A stretch of DNA of 64,000 bases, taken from positions 1-64,000 of the forward strand of contig DOEC01000006.1 of NCBI GenBank assembly GCA_003524085.1, in the 5' to 3' direction. Source of the DNA: Bacillota bacterium. Lineage in GTDB: Bacteria > Bacillota_I > Bacilli_A > RF39 > UBA660. Position 1 is the stretch's first letter. Every line of letters starts with the position of its first letter. The notes below the pieces were generated by a model, which was given only the letters and a program-made list of their open reading frames with translations, was not told the origin of the DNA and did no database searches. This document shows, one piece after another, positions 49,774 through 58,864 of the stretch. The translations under genes and the position numbers were made by a program.

Positions 49774-50766
49774 TTATGCAGCTTGTTTATATGATAATGT
49801 TTGGTCAGGCATTGATTTTTGGTAATTCATGTTCTGTGCACTTTCCAACTTTTTTATTTTAGCTTGAAGTTCAGCTATTATTTCGTCTTTTTTCATTAGC
49901 TCTGCTCTTATTCTCTCAAAGCATATTTCTACGGCGTCTTTTTGTTTTTCTGTCTTTTCTTCTTGTTTGTATAATTCTTGTGGTGTAACAAGTTTTTCAC
50001 TGCTTACTTCAGGCATATCAAATGCAGGCTCAGACACTGGTCCTGATGTGACATCAACTACTGGTTCATTAGCAGATTCAGGTATAGGTGTTGATGTTTC
50101 TGTAGAAGGTACATCTACAACTGGTTCAGAAATAGCTGGCATTGCTGAAACTTCTGGGGTTACAGGTACAACTGGTTCTGCTGGACTAGCAGCTGCGATT
50201 TGGTCAAATATATTAGTACTTTCTAATGCAGGTTCAGCTTCTGCTGGTTTTACTTCTTCTTTTGCTTCTGACACTACTGGAGTTGGTTCTTGTACTGGTG
50301 CTGGTTCAGCAGGTGTTTGTACTATTGTTTCAGGGGTAACAGCAGGTTCTGGTGTTACACTCACTTCTGGTGTTTCAGAAGGAGTTTCAATTGTAAATGA
50401 GCTTTCCAAAGAAATACTTGCAAATTTTTCTTTATCAGTATCTTTTATTCCAATTACTCTTGAACCTAATAATTCTACAACACCACTTATATTCTTTGAA
50501 CTATCCATTTTATTTCCTTGAATAATTGATTTCATAGCTGCTTTTACATTATCCCATACGCTTTCATCAGTTATAGCAACAAATTTAAATAACCCTGGAG
50601 TTTCTTCAGTTACTTCAGAAATATAAACTTTACTCATTCCTTCTTTTAATCTCTCATTTTTTGATATTATAGCAAATGTCTTATTTAAATCTTTTATATC
50701 AAAATAATATACTATTTCTACATTTTCATTTGTTCCATCTAAATTTTTAACAGTGATTGTTTTCAT
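49774..50766 (-). CDS. Pro/Glu/Thr-rich low-complexity protein with C-terminal coiled coil
   Basis: 330 residues in three parts: an N-terminal beta-rich domain of about 100 residues (MKTITVKNLDGTNENVEIVYYFDI to FKFVAITDESVW), faintly like DUF1292/YrzB; a 140-residue linker rich in Pro, Glu, Thr, Ala and Val with TPE/VTPE repeats; and a coiled coil near the end (IRAELMKKDEIIAELQAKIKKLE). The linker codons are richer in GC than the surroundings. No signal peptide, so cytosolic. Function unknown; a flexible scaffold is a guess. Confidence 0.65.
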   Translation of the reverse strand: MKTITVKNLDGTNENVEIVYYFDIKDLNKTFAIISKNERLKEGMSKVYISEVTEETPGLFKFVAITDESVWDNVKAAMKSIIQGNKMDSSKNISGVVELLGSRVIGIKDTDKEKFASISLESSFTIETPSETPEVSVTPEPAVTPETIVQTPAEPAPVQEPTPVVSEAKEEVKPAEAEPALESTNIFDQIAAASPAEPVVPVTPEVSAMPAISEPVVDVPSTETSTPIPESANEPVVDVTSGPVSEPAFDMPEVSSEKLVTPQELYKQEEKTEKQKDAVEICFERIRAELMKKDEIIAELQAKIKKLESAQNMNYQKSMPDQTLSYKQAA

Positions 50767-50838
50767 TATCTCACTCTCCTACTATTAACATCATACCATA
50801 AAAAAACATTTTTTACAAATGTTTTTTGAATTTTTTAG

Positions 50839-51105
50839 CTATTTTTTTTCTAAAATGAAGTATTTACAACCATAAGCACAATTTTCTTCTATATATTTAT
50901 CTATTTTTTGATAGTCATTTATGCTATTATTAATCTTGTTTTCTTTTTTTGTAAATCCTTTTAGTCTTAATTTTGAATAAGCATAATCTCCCACAATATA
51001 ATCGTAATCTTTAAAGTAATCAGTTACCAATTGTGTTACTTCTTCAATATCAAAACATTCACCTTTATCTTTTATTAATTTATATTCTTGCTCTAATAAG
51101 GTCAT
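50839..51105 (-). CDS. yutD: YutD family protein
   Basis: 88 residues from ATG 51105 (AGGAGG six bases upstream). YDYIVGDYAYSKLRLKGF and the C-terminal CAYGCKYFILEKK are the hallmarks of the YutD/DUF1027 family, conserved in Firmicutes without an assigned role. In Bacillus it lies in the yutH-yunB region, as here. The longer frame to 51135 is not supported by an RBS. Confidence 0.88.
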   Translation of the reverse strand: MTLLEQEYKLIKDKGECFDIEEVTQLVTDYFKDYDYIVGDYAYSKLRLKGFTKKENKINNSINDYQKIDKYIEENCAYGCKYFILEKK

Positions 51106-51142
51106 CATTTTCCTCCTAATAAAATTATACAACAAATTTATA

Positions 51143-51871
51143 CTAATTGCTACTAGTAATTGGACTAGTTACTGCATAAGACCCACCGTACACGTTTGGA
51201 ATTTTACCCTGTATTATTTTTACCACTAACGGAATACTATTATTTACTAATACGTCTTTTGAAATAAGTGGTAACATAAATCTCATATTTACTGTCACGT
51301 CAATGTAAACTTTTAGTAAAGAGTTGTTTATTCCATATGATGACACTTCTGTTTTAATATTGCTTACTATACTACCTATTACTTTAGCTTTTAGTGGAAC
51401 TTTTGGGCCAATATTTGAAAGTGTATAGTTTCCTGTAATATATCCCAATGGTATTTTGTATATTAAGTCCTCTGTTTCAATCTCGGTATCTTCAAGTTTA
51501 TATCTTCCGTTTTCAAATGATTTTAAATCTTTGTATACTGCTTTATTTAATTTCACTAGGCTTTTATTTATTTTAGCTGTGTTAAAGTCTACGCTTATTA
51601 CTTCATCATTCTTATTTGTAAGTGTATTAAAAAAAGACATTGTTTCTTCTTCAGAAAATGAAATACTTTCTACAGCGTCACTTATTATTAATGAACTTAT
51701 CTTTTTTACTTCGTTTTCGGCATACACTTCTAATGGTGGCACAATTTTCGTATTTATGTATTTAAAGGTTAAACTGACTATTAGTAAAACTAGAAATGTC
51801 ACAATTAAAATGGTATCTTTTTTTGTTAGTTTTATTAACAAATTTCGTTTTAATCTCATTTTCTTTTTCAT
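51143..51871 (-). CDS. yunB: Sporulation protein YunB
   Basis: 242 residues. A basic N-terminus and one membrane helix (about 18-38) are followed by an extracytoplasmic domain; VPPLEVYAENEVKKISSLIISDAV, FNTAKINKSLV, KIPLGYITGNYTLSNIGPKVPLKAKVIG and IPLVVKIIQGKIPNVYGG match YunB. In Bacillus yunB is mother-cell (SigE) expressed and needed for normal spores. This agrees with sigE in the same window. Confidence 0.9.
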   Translation of the reverse strand: MKKKMRLKRNLLIKLTKKDTILIVTFLVLLIVSLTFKYINTKIVPPLEVYAENEVKKISSLIISDAVESISFSEEETMSFFNTLTNKNDEVISVDFNTAKINKSLVKLNKAVYKDLKSFENGRYKLEDTEIETEDLIYKIPLGYITGNYTLSNIGPKVPLKAKVIGSIVSNIKTEVSSYGINNSLLKVYIDVTVNMRFMLPLISKDVLVNNSIPLVVKIIQGKIPNVYGGSYAVTSPITSSN

Positions 51872-51905
51872 ATTAAATTATATAATAAAAATAAAAGAAC
51901 TATTA

Positions 51906-52805
51906 CTAAAATAGTTCCAAATCAAACACGTAGTTACCTATTATTATTAGTGAAGCCACTATTGATAAAATAAGTATTATTATCAAGAATGTTTTTATAA
52001 ATGAAGACTTTTTCACACTTTTTTCTAATTCATCAAAACCTTCAAAATCATCTTTACTAAATGTCATTGAGTTTGTGTAAAAGCTCTTGTCTAAGTCACT
52101 CATTTTTTCTTTTAGGTTAACTAATTCTTCAGTTTTTTGTTCTTGTAAACTTTCAGTTTCTTTAGTCTCAAGCTTTTTAGCGTCAATGTACTCGCTTATT
52201 TCATTTGTTAAGTCTTTTTTACTTTGTTCTTCTTCAATTGGTCCAGTTGTATCTCCGCCTGCCATTAATTCTTCTAGTAAGTTTACGTCTCCTTTATGTA
52301 TTGTTACAGTGTTTATTAAATCCACTATTGTTCTTTCGTCTGTATTCAAAGTTGCTGTTGGCTCATCAACGTCATCGTTGTCTATCTCTTTATACATCTT
52401 TATTTTGTCAAGAATATCATATTCACTACTTCTTACTTGTTTATATCTTTCTTCACTATATTCAATACTTCTATTTTCTCTTGCTTTTTCTAAAACGGAA
52501 TTAATGTCATAAACTTTTTTAACTTCAGTTTTTGGTAGCGAAGTTGGTTCTTCTTCAGGTAAGGAAATCATTTTTCTTCTAACTTTATTTTTTTCGTTAT
52601 TTTCATTAATGTATTTTTTAATTTTTTCTAGGTCAATTGTTTTACCAGTTTGCTCAATTATTTTAACATTTGAATTATTGTTTACACGTGAAAGCTCACA
52701 CTCTTTTACTTCGTCATATAAAGCAATATTTTTGCTTACTCTACTTTGAGTGTTTTCTACTTGCTCATTATTTAAATAATTATATTTTTCCATTCTAGAA
52801 CTCAT
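51906..52805 (-). CDS. Hypothetical protein with C-terminal membrane anchor
   Basis: 299 residues from ATG 52805, which has GGTGA upstream; ATG 52817 is possible. Mostly polar and charged, with predicted helical segments, a central acidic part, a coiled coil (TESLQEQKTEELVNLKEKMSDL) and a single C-terminal membrane helix (FIKTFLIIILILSIVASLIIIG). Tail-anchored topology puts the bulk in the cytoplasm. Just upstream of yunB, possibly co-transcribed. No family recognised. Confidence 0.65.
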   Translation of the reverse strand: MSSRMEKYNYLNNEQVENTQSRVSKNIALYDEVKECELSRVNNNSNVKIIEQTGKTIDLEKIKKYINENNEKNKVRRKMISLPEEEPTSLPKTEVKKVYDINSVLEKARENRSIEYSEERYKQVRSSEYDILDKIKMYKEIDNDDVDEPTATLNTDERTIVDLINTVTIHKGDVNLLEELMAGGDTTGPIEEEQSKKDLTNEISEYIDAKKLETKETESLQEQKTEELVNLKEKMSDLDKSFYTNSMTFSKDDFEGFDELEKSVKKSSFIKTFLIIILILSIVASLIIIGNYVFDLELF

Positions 52806-52859
52806 ATTTTTCACCATACTAATTTTATCATATTTTTTGCGAAAATAGAAGTATATTAA

Positions 52860-52888
52860 TTGATTTTCTTTAAATTTAATTATATAAT
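52860..52888 (+). promoter_or_regulatory. Ferredoxin promoter
   Basis: TTGATT (52860-52865), 17 bp, TATAAT (52883-52888), followed by AGGAGG. Confidence 0.65.
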
Positions 52889-52908
52889 ATTTTTAGGAGG
52901 AAATGAAA

Positions 52909-53106
52909 ATGGAAAAGATAGAAATTAATAAGGATGCGTGTATCGGATGTGGAATGTGTGTGCATGACCACCCAAATTATCTAATTTTTGATGAAAACGG
53001 GCAAGCTGAGCCTGTTGGAAAGGAAGTTAAACCAGAGGACAAGAAAAGCTTTTTAGATACAATTGAAAGCTGCCCTACAGAAGCTATTTCAATAGTTCAA
53101 GAATAG
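52909..53106 (+). CDS. Single-cluster ferredoxin
   Basis: 65 residues. Cysteines in CIGCGMC and a distant CP (SCPTEAI) ligate one [4Fe-4S] cluster; the second cluster of 2[4Fe-4S] ferredoxins is absent. Acidic. ATG 52909 is eight bases from AGGAGG; ATG 52903 is too near. Transcribed alone against its neighbours, with its own promoter and terminator. Serves as an electron carrier, perhaps for radical-SAM or anaerobic reactions. Confidence 0.92.
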   Translation: MEKIEINKDACIGCGMCVHDHPNYLIFDENGQAEPVGKEVKPEDKKSFLDTIESCPTEAISIVQE

Positions 53107-53110
53107 AAAT

Positions 53111-53140
53111 AAAGTCTTACATAATGTAAGGCTCTTTTAT
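53111..53140 (+). terminator. Terminator of the ferredoxin gene
   Basis: CTTACAT-A-ATGTAAG hairpin with a T-rich tail; may also stop the convergent pseudouridine synthase message. Confidence 0.6.
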
Positions 53141-53847
53141 TTTAGACTGTATAATTTTTTTACTTCTTTTAAAGATAACTCTCTATATTCTCCACTTTTT
53201 AATCCACTTAAATCTAAAAATGCGTACTTTTCTCTTTTTAATTTTTCTACGTCATAATTTAAAGCGTTAAACATATCTTTTACTTGATGGTTTCTACCTT
53301 CAGTTATTACAACTTTAACATAACTTACGTCTGTTTTTTTGTCGTACCTATCTAATTTAAAGATAGCTTTCTTTGTTTTTTTACCATTTAAAAGTATTCC
53401 ACTACTTAAAGTAAGAGCGTCTTCTTTTTTAAAGAAACCTTTAACTTTTGCGTAGTACTCTTTTGTAACATCATGTTTTGGATGAGTTAAAATATTAGAT
53501 AGTTCTCCATCATTTGTAAGTAAGATTATGCCTGTTGTATCATAGTCAAGTCTGCCAACTGAAAACACTCTTTTTTCACTTTTTACTAAATCGCAAACTG
53601 TTTTTCTTCCCTTATCATCTGTTACTGAACTTATTACGCTGCGTGGTTTATAAAGAAGAAAATATGAGTGATCCTGTTTTCTTAAAATTTGATTATCTAT
53701 TTCTATTAAATCTGCGTCAGTTACTTTAGTACCAAGCTCTTTTACAACACTTCCATTTACTTTTACTTTTCCTTTTAAAATTAATTCTTCAGCTTTTCTT
53801 CTGCTAGTATAGCCGCATTCACTTATATATTTTTGTAATCTTTCCAT
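53137..53847 (-). CDS. rluB: rRNA pseudouridine synthase (RluB/RsuA family)
   Basis: 236 residues from ATG 53847. N-terminal S4 RNA-binding domain (MERLQKYISECGYTSRRKAEELILKGKVKVNG), then the synthase domain with the catalytic Asp in VGRLDYDTTGIILLTNDG and the EGRNHQVKDMF motif. Makes a pseudouridine in 23S rRNA. Ends near the ferredoxin terminator and follows the carboxypeptidase gene by 24 bp, so the two may be co-transcribed. Confidence 0.93.
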   Translation of the reverse strand: MERLQKYISECGYTSRRKAEELILKGKVKVNGSVVKELGTKVTDADLIEIDNQILRKQDHSYFLLYKPRSVISSVTDDKGRKTVCDLVKSEKRVFSVGRLDYDTTGIILLTNDGELSNILTHPKHDVTKEYYAKVKGFFKKEDALTLSSGILLNGKKTKKAIFKLDRYDKKTDVSYVKVVITEGRNHQVKDMFNALNYDVEKLKREKYAFLDLSGLKSGEYRELSLKEVKKLYSLK

Positions 53848-53871
53848 AAATAACACCACTTACATTATAAA

Positions 53872-54927
53872 TTATTTTTTCCAAAAAAACAACTTACTTT
53901 TTAGTGAATGTTCTTTTTGATGTTTAGAAATTATAAATATATTAGCTTCTGTTACATATTTATTGTCAACATAAACTATGGCTTTTCCTATTACTTCTTT
54001 ATCTTTTACTTTCTTCTTTTTTATAATATCTATATCTATTTTGATCTTGTCTCTTTCATCTTTTTTTAGCATTACTTCCACGTCTTCATTGATATATAAA
54101 TGGTAACTCTTATAATATTCACTTTTTACATTAAATGTTTTTTTATTCAATATTTTATAACTATCATACTCTTTAAAATATTCTTCATATAACTTTTTGT
54201 GAGTATTAAATCTATCTTTTTCTTTCATTGTTACTACAATTAAGTTTTCTCCTGCTTTAGTTGCACTTGAAACAAACATATACCCTGCTTTTTCTGTATA
54301 GCCAATTTTTCCACCTGTTAAAAATTTATAACTTCTTAATAGTTCGTTTTTGTTATACCAAATGTGAGCTTCTATGTTCGAAGTAAGCATATACTTTTTT
54401 AATTTTGTAATTTCCATAAATGTCTTATTTGTAGTTGCATATCTCATTAGAAGAGCTAAATCATGGGCAGTGCTTATATTTTCTGTTTCATTATCTAGTC
54501 CATGCGGATTTTTAAAATTGGTAGATGTCATTCCTAGCTTATTTGCAAGGATATTCATTTCTTTTATAAAGTTATCATACCCAATAGTCTCTGTAGCTAT
54601 TACCATTGCCGCGTCATTACCACTTCGTAAGTTGAGTCCAACCAGTAAATCATATAAAGTCATGCATTCTCCAATATCTAAATAAATCATTGAACCGTAG
54701 ACACTTAGTACTTCTTTTCCAGCACAAAGTACGTCAGTAGTGCTTGCGTTTTCTAAAGCCACCAAAGACGTCATTATTTTTGTAGTACTTGCAATTAACA
54801 TCTTTTCGTCCATGTTTTTTGAAGACAAAATTCTAGAACTTTTAGTGTCCATTACAACGTAACTTTCTAGTGCATCAATTTTTAAAATTGGAATTAATAA
54901 AATAACAAATAATATAATCTTTTTCAT
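53872..54927 (-). CDS. D-alanyl-D-alanine carboxypeptidase (S11, DacF/PBP5-like)
   Basis: 351 residues. Signal-like N-terminus (MKKIILFVILLIPILKIDA), then the peptidase S11 domain: SxxK is Ser47-Thr-Thr-Lys50, SxN is LRSGNDAAM. The third motif, normally KTG, reads GGKIGYTEKAG, an unusual Thr-to-Ile change. A C-terminal beta domain ends in a basic KSKLFFWKK, possibly a membrane-binding tail. Trims pentapeptides in the wall or spore cortex. No clear RBS; the region between the upstream terminator and the ATG is only about 25 bp, so the leader must be very short. Confidence 0.9.
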   Translation of the reverse strand: MKKIILFVILLIPILKIDALESYVVMDTKSSRILSSKNMDEKMLIASTTKIMTSLVALENASTTDVLCAGKEVLSVYGSMIYLDIGECMTLYDLLVGLNLRSGNDAAMVIATETIGYDNFIKEMNILANKLGMTSTNFKNPHGLDNETENISTAHDLALLMRYATTNKTFMEITKLKKYMLTSNIEAHIWYNKNELLRSYKFLTGGKIGYTEKAGYMFVSSATKAGENLIVVTMKEKDRFNTHKKLYEEYFKEYDSYKILNKKTFNVKSEYYKSYHLYINEDVEVMLKKDERDKIKIDIDIIKKKKVKDKEVIGKAIVYVDNKYVTEANIFIISKHQKEHSLKSKLFFWKK

Positions 54928-54951
54928 AGCAAATTTTATGTTTTAAATAAA

Positions 54952-54988
54952 GAAAAAAGAACTTATTCTTGTTCATAATTATAAGTTC
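54952..54988 (-). terminator. Terminator of the 54963-55508 lipoprotein gene
   Basis: GAACTTAT / ATAAGTTC arms overlapping the end of the gene, then six T on the minus strand. Confidence 0.7.
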
Positions 54989-55508
54989 CATGTATTTTTT
55001 CTAATGTGGTTTTGTCAAGTGGCGACACTTTCCAACTACCATCTTCTTTAGTTAAATTTATTTCTATTGTGTATTCTACTCGGTCAGTAGTGTTTTGCAT
55101 AGATTTAAGTTTGTAATCCATAAATTTGTCGTTATCGTATGAGTCATTTGTTAAAAATTCACTTTCATGAGTACTCTTATAACTTTCAGCATCTTTTTGT
55201 GCTTTATAGAAATCGTACACAGTAATTTTAGCTTTAACCGTTGCATCGTCACCATTTACTGTTTCGTCTTCTATAGTATACTTTAAGTCTGAGTACTGCA
55301 TTTTCATAATATTAGTGTATGTAGTTTTTTGATAATCAGTTGTTAATGTTGTTCCTTCTACAACTAATTCTAAATCGTCTAAAACTGCATTATCTAGATT
55401 TTGATATTTTTTAAATAACTCTTCTACTTTCTTTGTTGGAGTATTTTTATTTAGACTACACCCTACTAATAAGAACACACTTAAACATATAACTAAAATT
55501 TTCTTCAT
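54963..55508 (-). CDS. Putative lipoprotein, 181 aa
   Basis: Lipoprotein signal MKKILVICLSVFLLVGC with Cys17 at the lipobox. The mature part looks like an NTF2-like fold: PTKKVEELFKKYQNLD at the start, AKITVYDFYKAQ in the middle and a final TKEDGSWKVSPLDKTTLEKIHG strand with the Trp-Lys-Val typical of DUF4878-type domains. Good RBS (GAGGTGG). Own terminator. Function unknown. Confidence 0.75.
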   Translation of the reverse strand: MKKILVICLSVFLLVGCSLNKNTPTKKVEELFKKYQNLDNAVLDDLELVVEGTTLTTDYQKTTYTNIMKMQYSDLKYTIEDETVNGDDATVKAKITVYDFYKAQKDAESYKSTHESEFLTNDSYDNDKFMDYKLKSMQNTTDRVEYTIEINLTKEDGSWKVSPLDKTTLEKIHGTYNYEQE

Positions 55509-55553
55509 TATTCCACCTCTAGTTATAGATTAACCAAAAATTTCTAATATATA

Positions 55554-56186
55554 CTATTTTTTTACAGTTAACATATTTAATAGAGAATAGAATTCACGAT
55601 GTTTATCTGTATAATCTTTTTTTATAGATTTTACTAGCAAAGTGTAGGCATTTATTGCTGCTTCTTTATTAAACCATTCATAATATAAATAATTAATTTT
55701 TTCTTCATCTAATTTTATAATTTCTAATTCTTCTAGTATTTTGTCGACTAAACTGTTTTCGTCTCTTAGCATTTTGTTTTTAGTGATATTATTATTAATT
55801 ACATTATATGCTAAAGCAGTCATTCTCATTGTTTTAGACATATTAGATATTTCTACTTCTTCATTAATTAAAAACTTACTTTTCTTAATAACTAAACCCT
55901 TTTTATCAACTAGCACCATAAGGCTATTTATTCCATCAGTTACTATAAATGAATACTCTAGTGTTTCTACATTTTTGGATGTAAAGACCTGGGTTTTATC
56001 TTTTACTACACTTAGAAACTCTTTATCTATTCTTACTTTTTTGTATGTCAAATCTCCTAAAATATTAGTTTTCACCTTAAATAATGGGCACCTTCTTACG
56101 TGATAAAAATCGTCTGTTGTTTTCCAGTCATAAAAATCATAAAGCATATCATTAAAATTTACTAATATATCGTACACATATACCAT
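55554..56186 (-). CDS. DUF3603-like protein
   Basis: 210 residues from ATG 56186 (AAAGGAAAA upstream). The opening MVYVYDILVNFNDMLYDFYDWKTTDDFYHVRRCPLFKV is the conserved start of the DUF3603 family as I recall it. The rest is a soluble alpha/beta protein. Function unknown. The longer frame to 56255 runs into the next gene. Co-transcribed with the small membrane protein gene 2 bp upstream. Confidence 0.65.
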   Translation of the reverse strand: MVYVYDILVNFNDMLYDFYDWKTTDDFYHVRRCPLFKVKTNILGDLTYKKVRIDKEFLSVVKDKTQVFTSKNVETLEYSFIVTDGINSLMVLVDKKGLVIKKSKFLINEEVEISNMSKTMRMTALAYNVINNNITKNKMLRDENSLVDKILEELEIIKLDEEKINYLYYEWFNKEAAINAYTLLVKSIKKDYTDKHREFYSLLNMLTVKK

Positions 56187-56188
56187 TG

Positions 56189-56389
56189 TTATTTTCCTTT
56201 CCTTAAAGCATAAATTATTAAAAGTACTCCAGGAATTATAAGTAAGCATTCCCACCTTCTAGATATATAGTTTACATAATTTATAAAAGTATACCCGATG
56301 CTTAATAAATTTATGTATATTATAATGAATGTTAAACTAAATCCAGTTAGAAGTATTCCTATAATTAAAGTTAAAAATTTGAATAACAT
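56189..56389 (-). CDS. Small two-helix membrane protein, 66 aa
   Basis: Two to three hydrophobic helices (FLTLIIGILLTGFSLTFIIIYINLL; LLIIPGVLLIIYAL) separated by a short loop with RRWE. Good RBS (GGGAGTG). It lies immediately before the DUF3603-like gene with a 2-bp gap. No family recognised; the intact frame and RBS support it as a gene. Confidence 0.7.
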   Translation of the reverse strand: MLFKFLTLIIGILLTGFSLTFIIIYINLLSIGYTFINYVNYISRRWECLLIIPGVLLIIYALRKGK

Positions 56390-56458
56390 ATTTACACTCC
56401 CTACTTAAATAGTATTTATTTATCACAAGTTTTAGTATATAATTATATTGGTGATATT

Positions 56459-57262
56459 ATGAAAGAAATATTAATTTATGTATTTTTGGGAATTGTGCAA
56501 GGTTTAACCGAGCCATTACCAATTAGTTCAAGTGGACACGTTTTTGTTTTGAAGAAACTTCTTGGAATTACCGCAAGTGACTTAAACTTTGAAATTGTTG
56601 TTAATTTTGGTAGTTTACTTGCAATTTTGCTTATTTATAAAGACGATTTGATTAGACTTATTAAGAATTTCTTTATGTATTTTAAGGTAAAGAATGAAGA
56701 AACTAAAAGAGATTTTAAGTATTGCTGGTTAATTGTACTTGGTAGTATTCCAGTTGGTATAATGGGATTATTATTTAAAGACATGATAGAAGAAAAACTT
56801 AATAATATGACAATTGTAGGAATTGCATTTTTAGTTACAAGTTTATTTTTACTTTTAGTTAGTAACATCAGAGGTAAAAGAAAAGAAAGTGATATGAACA
56901 TAATGGACTCAGTTGTTATTGGACTTACTCAAGTTGTAGCTTTAATTCCTGGAATTAGTAGAAGCGGTTCTACACTAATTGGTGGCTTATTTAGAAAACT
57001 TGATAGAGAAACAGCATTAAAATACTCATTTATGCTTTATATTCCAGTCAGTGTTGGTACTACACTACTTGGTTTCAAAGACTTATTAGAAACATCTAAC
57101 TTACACGACATCGTACTTCCTTATGGACTTGGATTTATTGCTTCAATGGTAGTGTCATACTTTACTTTAAGATGGTTTATAGGCGTGGTTAAAAAAGGTA
57201 ATTTAAAATATTTCAGTTTATACACTTTAATACTTGGAATTTTAATTCTAATATTTATGTAA
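56459..57262 (+). CDS. uppP: Undecaprenyl-diphosphatase UppP (BacA)
   Basis: 267-residue membrane enzyme that regenerates undecaprenyl phosphate for wall and teichoic acid synthesis and confers bacitracin tolerance. Motifs are QGLTEPLPISSSGHVFVLKKLLG (residues about 14-36, here with EPLP for the usual EFLP) and PGISRSGSTLIGGLFRKL. Monocistronic, with a clear terminator. Confidence 0.95.
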   Translation: MKEILIYVFLGIVQGLTEPLPISSSGHVFVLKKLLGITASDLNFEIVVNFGSLLAILLIYKDDLIRLIKNFFMYFKVKNEETKRDFKYCWLIVLGSIPVGIMGLLFKDMIEEKLNNMTIVGIAFLVTSLFLLLVSNIRGKRKESDMNIMDSVVIGLTQVVALIPGISRSGSTLIGGLFRKLDRETALKYSFMLYIPVSVGTTLLGFKDLLETSNLHDIVLPYGLGFIASMVVSYFTLRWFIGVVKKGNLKYFSLYTLILGILILIFM

Positions 57263-57270
57263 GCAAAAGA

Positions 57271-57299
57271 AAACTCTAGAATAATATCTAGAGTTTTTT
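57271..57299 (+). terminator. Terminator of uppP
   Basis: AAACTCTAGA / TCTAGAGTTT arms and T run. Confidence 0.85.
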
Positions 57300-57302
57300 A
57301 AT

Positions 57303-57324
57303 AAAAAAAGCCTTATTTAGGCTC
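57303..57324 (-). terminator. Terminator of the coiled-coil gene pair
   Basis: AGCCT-TATTT-AGGCT with seven T on the minus strand, next to the stop at 57325. Confidence 0.65.
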
Positions 57325-58860
57325 TTATTCAAAATAATCAATATCTTCTAGAAAGTCGTCGTCAGTATTTTCTTCTTTGGTTTCTTGTTCTTCACTACTA
57401 TTTACTTTTTTCTCAGTTGTATTTTCAATTTCTACAGGCTCTTCACTAGATGTTTCTTGAGTCTCTACAGAACTACTTTCTTTAGTTTCTTCTTCGTCTT
57501 CATCATACATTGAAGTTTTAACTAATTCTTCTTTTATTTTAGGAGCTTTATTTGTTTGTGTGTCGTCTCCTCTAGACCAAATACTTTCTATTTCTTCTTT
57601 TATAACATCAACGTTAACATATAAGTATTGTTGTTCATTATATAAACTATTTATTCTGTTAGTGTATTCAAGTTGTTTAATCTTGTCTTCAAATTTACTT
57701 AAAGTATCTACTCCATCATTTTGAATTCTATCGTTAAGTATCTCTAGACTTCTTTCTTCTTTAATTATTTCGTTATGTAAGTTATTGTAGTTTATATCCA
57801 AGTTTCTTAACTCTTCATTAAAGTTTTCTATATCTAGTTCATACTTATTTTCTAAGAATTTATCACTATTTATTTCGTCGTTTAATAAATTTATGATACT
57901 AGCATATTCGCTTTCTAAGTTGTTTAAATTTGACTCATTAAATAATAATTCTTCAAGAGTTTTAAGCTTTTCTTCTTTTTTAAGTCTTTCAATTCTAGTA
58001 CTAAGGAAAAGATTTTTTGACTCGTCAATAAGAGTATTTAACTCTTCTTTTCTTTTTTCTATTCCAGTAATAGTACTTTTAAATGTTTCAATTCTTTTGT
58101 TATGATATTTAGTTTTCTCAAATAAACTTTCTTTGATTTCGTCACTTGAGTAATTATTTTTTTCTAAAACGTTAGTTATATCATTTTTCTTGTTGTTGTA
58201 TAGATCAATTAATTCAAAGATATTGCTACCTTTTATTTCATCTAAAGTACGTTCGTAATTATTTTTAGCACGTTCTGTTAAAGTATCAAGTAAGTCTTTT
58301 ACTTCCACTAAAGATCTATTGTTTTTAAAAGCACTAAGTAGTTCAGTTCCAATTAATATAGAATTCTTTTCTTTGTTATCAAGTGCTTCATTTACTAAAG
58401 ATAATTCTCTTTCTAAAGTGTTAAGATAAACTTCATCCTTACTTTTGTCTGAATCATCAGTATAACTTAAATTATCAAGTTTGTAGTTTACTACTTCTAT
58501 TAGTTCTTCAACACTATTAAGTTCTTTAGTAATAACTTCAATGTCGCCAGTAGTTTTTGCTTTAACTTTGCATTTTAAAGTTTTATCATTTAGCTTAAGT
58601 TCTAATTCACTCTTCTGATTTTTTAAATTGTTTAATGTTTCTGTTAAGTATTTTTTTTCTTCTTCGTCTTTAATCTTCTTATCTTTGTCAATATAGTCGT
58701 GAGTGTCTAGCTTACTTTTAATACTATCTATTTCTTCAGTTAAGTAGTTCTTTCTTGACTCTAGATAGTCAGTATCTTCTAGTACTCTTAAGTCAGTTAT
58801 TTTGTAACCACTCTTTTTGACAAGTATACCAATTAAGTCTTCTAATGCACGATAGTTCAT
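57325..58860 (-). CDS. Long coiled-coil protein with acidic tail (paralogue 1)
   Basis: 511 residues, nearly all predicted coiled coil, with Glu, Lys, Asn and Leu dominating. It starts MNYRALEDLIGILVKKSGYKI, a short motif shared with the next gene (IKSLVSLLVKKAGFDI). A conserved spot before the tail (VNVDVIKEEIESIW) also matches the paralogue (YVDASKVKEELIKEW). The last 70 residues are a Glu/Ser/Thr-rich disordered tail. No membrane segment. No family recognised; a cytoskeletal or scaffold role is only a guess. Four bases after the paralogue, same operon. Confidence 0.75.
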   Translation of the reverse strand: MNYRALEDLIGILVKKSGYKITDLRVLEDTDYLESRKNYLTEEIDSIKSKLDTHDYIDKDKKIKDEEEKKYLTETLNNLKNQKSELELKLNDKTLKCKVKAKTTGDIEVITKELNSVEELIEVVNYKLDNLSYTDDSDKSKDEVYLNTLERELSLVNEALDNKEKNSILIGTELLSAFKNNRSLVEVKDLLDTLTERAKNNYERTLDEIKGSNIFELIDLYNNKKNDITNVLEKNNYSSDEIKESLFEKTKYHNKRIETFKSTITGIEKRKEELNTLIDESKNLFLSTRIERLKKEEKLKTLEELLFNESNLNNLESEYASIINLLNDEINSDKFLENKYELDIENFNEELRNLDINYNNLHNEIIKEERSLEILNDRIQNDGVDTLSKFEDKIKQLEYTNRINSLYNEQQYLYVNVDVIKEEIESIWSRGDDTQTNKAPKIKEELVKTSMYDEDEEETKESSSVETQETSSEEPVEIENTTEKKVNSSEEQETKEENTDDDFLEDIDYFE

Positions 58861-58864
58861 ATTA

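Noticed and set aside
49967..50521. 184-codon plus-strand frame rich in Gly, Ser, Thr, Val
   Set aside because: It is the antisense shadow of the Pro/Glu/Thr-rich linker of the minus-strand gene at 49774-50766 and lacks an RBS.
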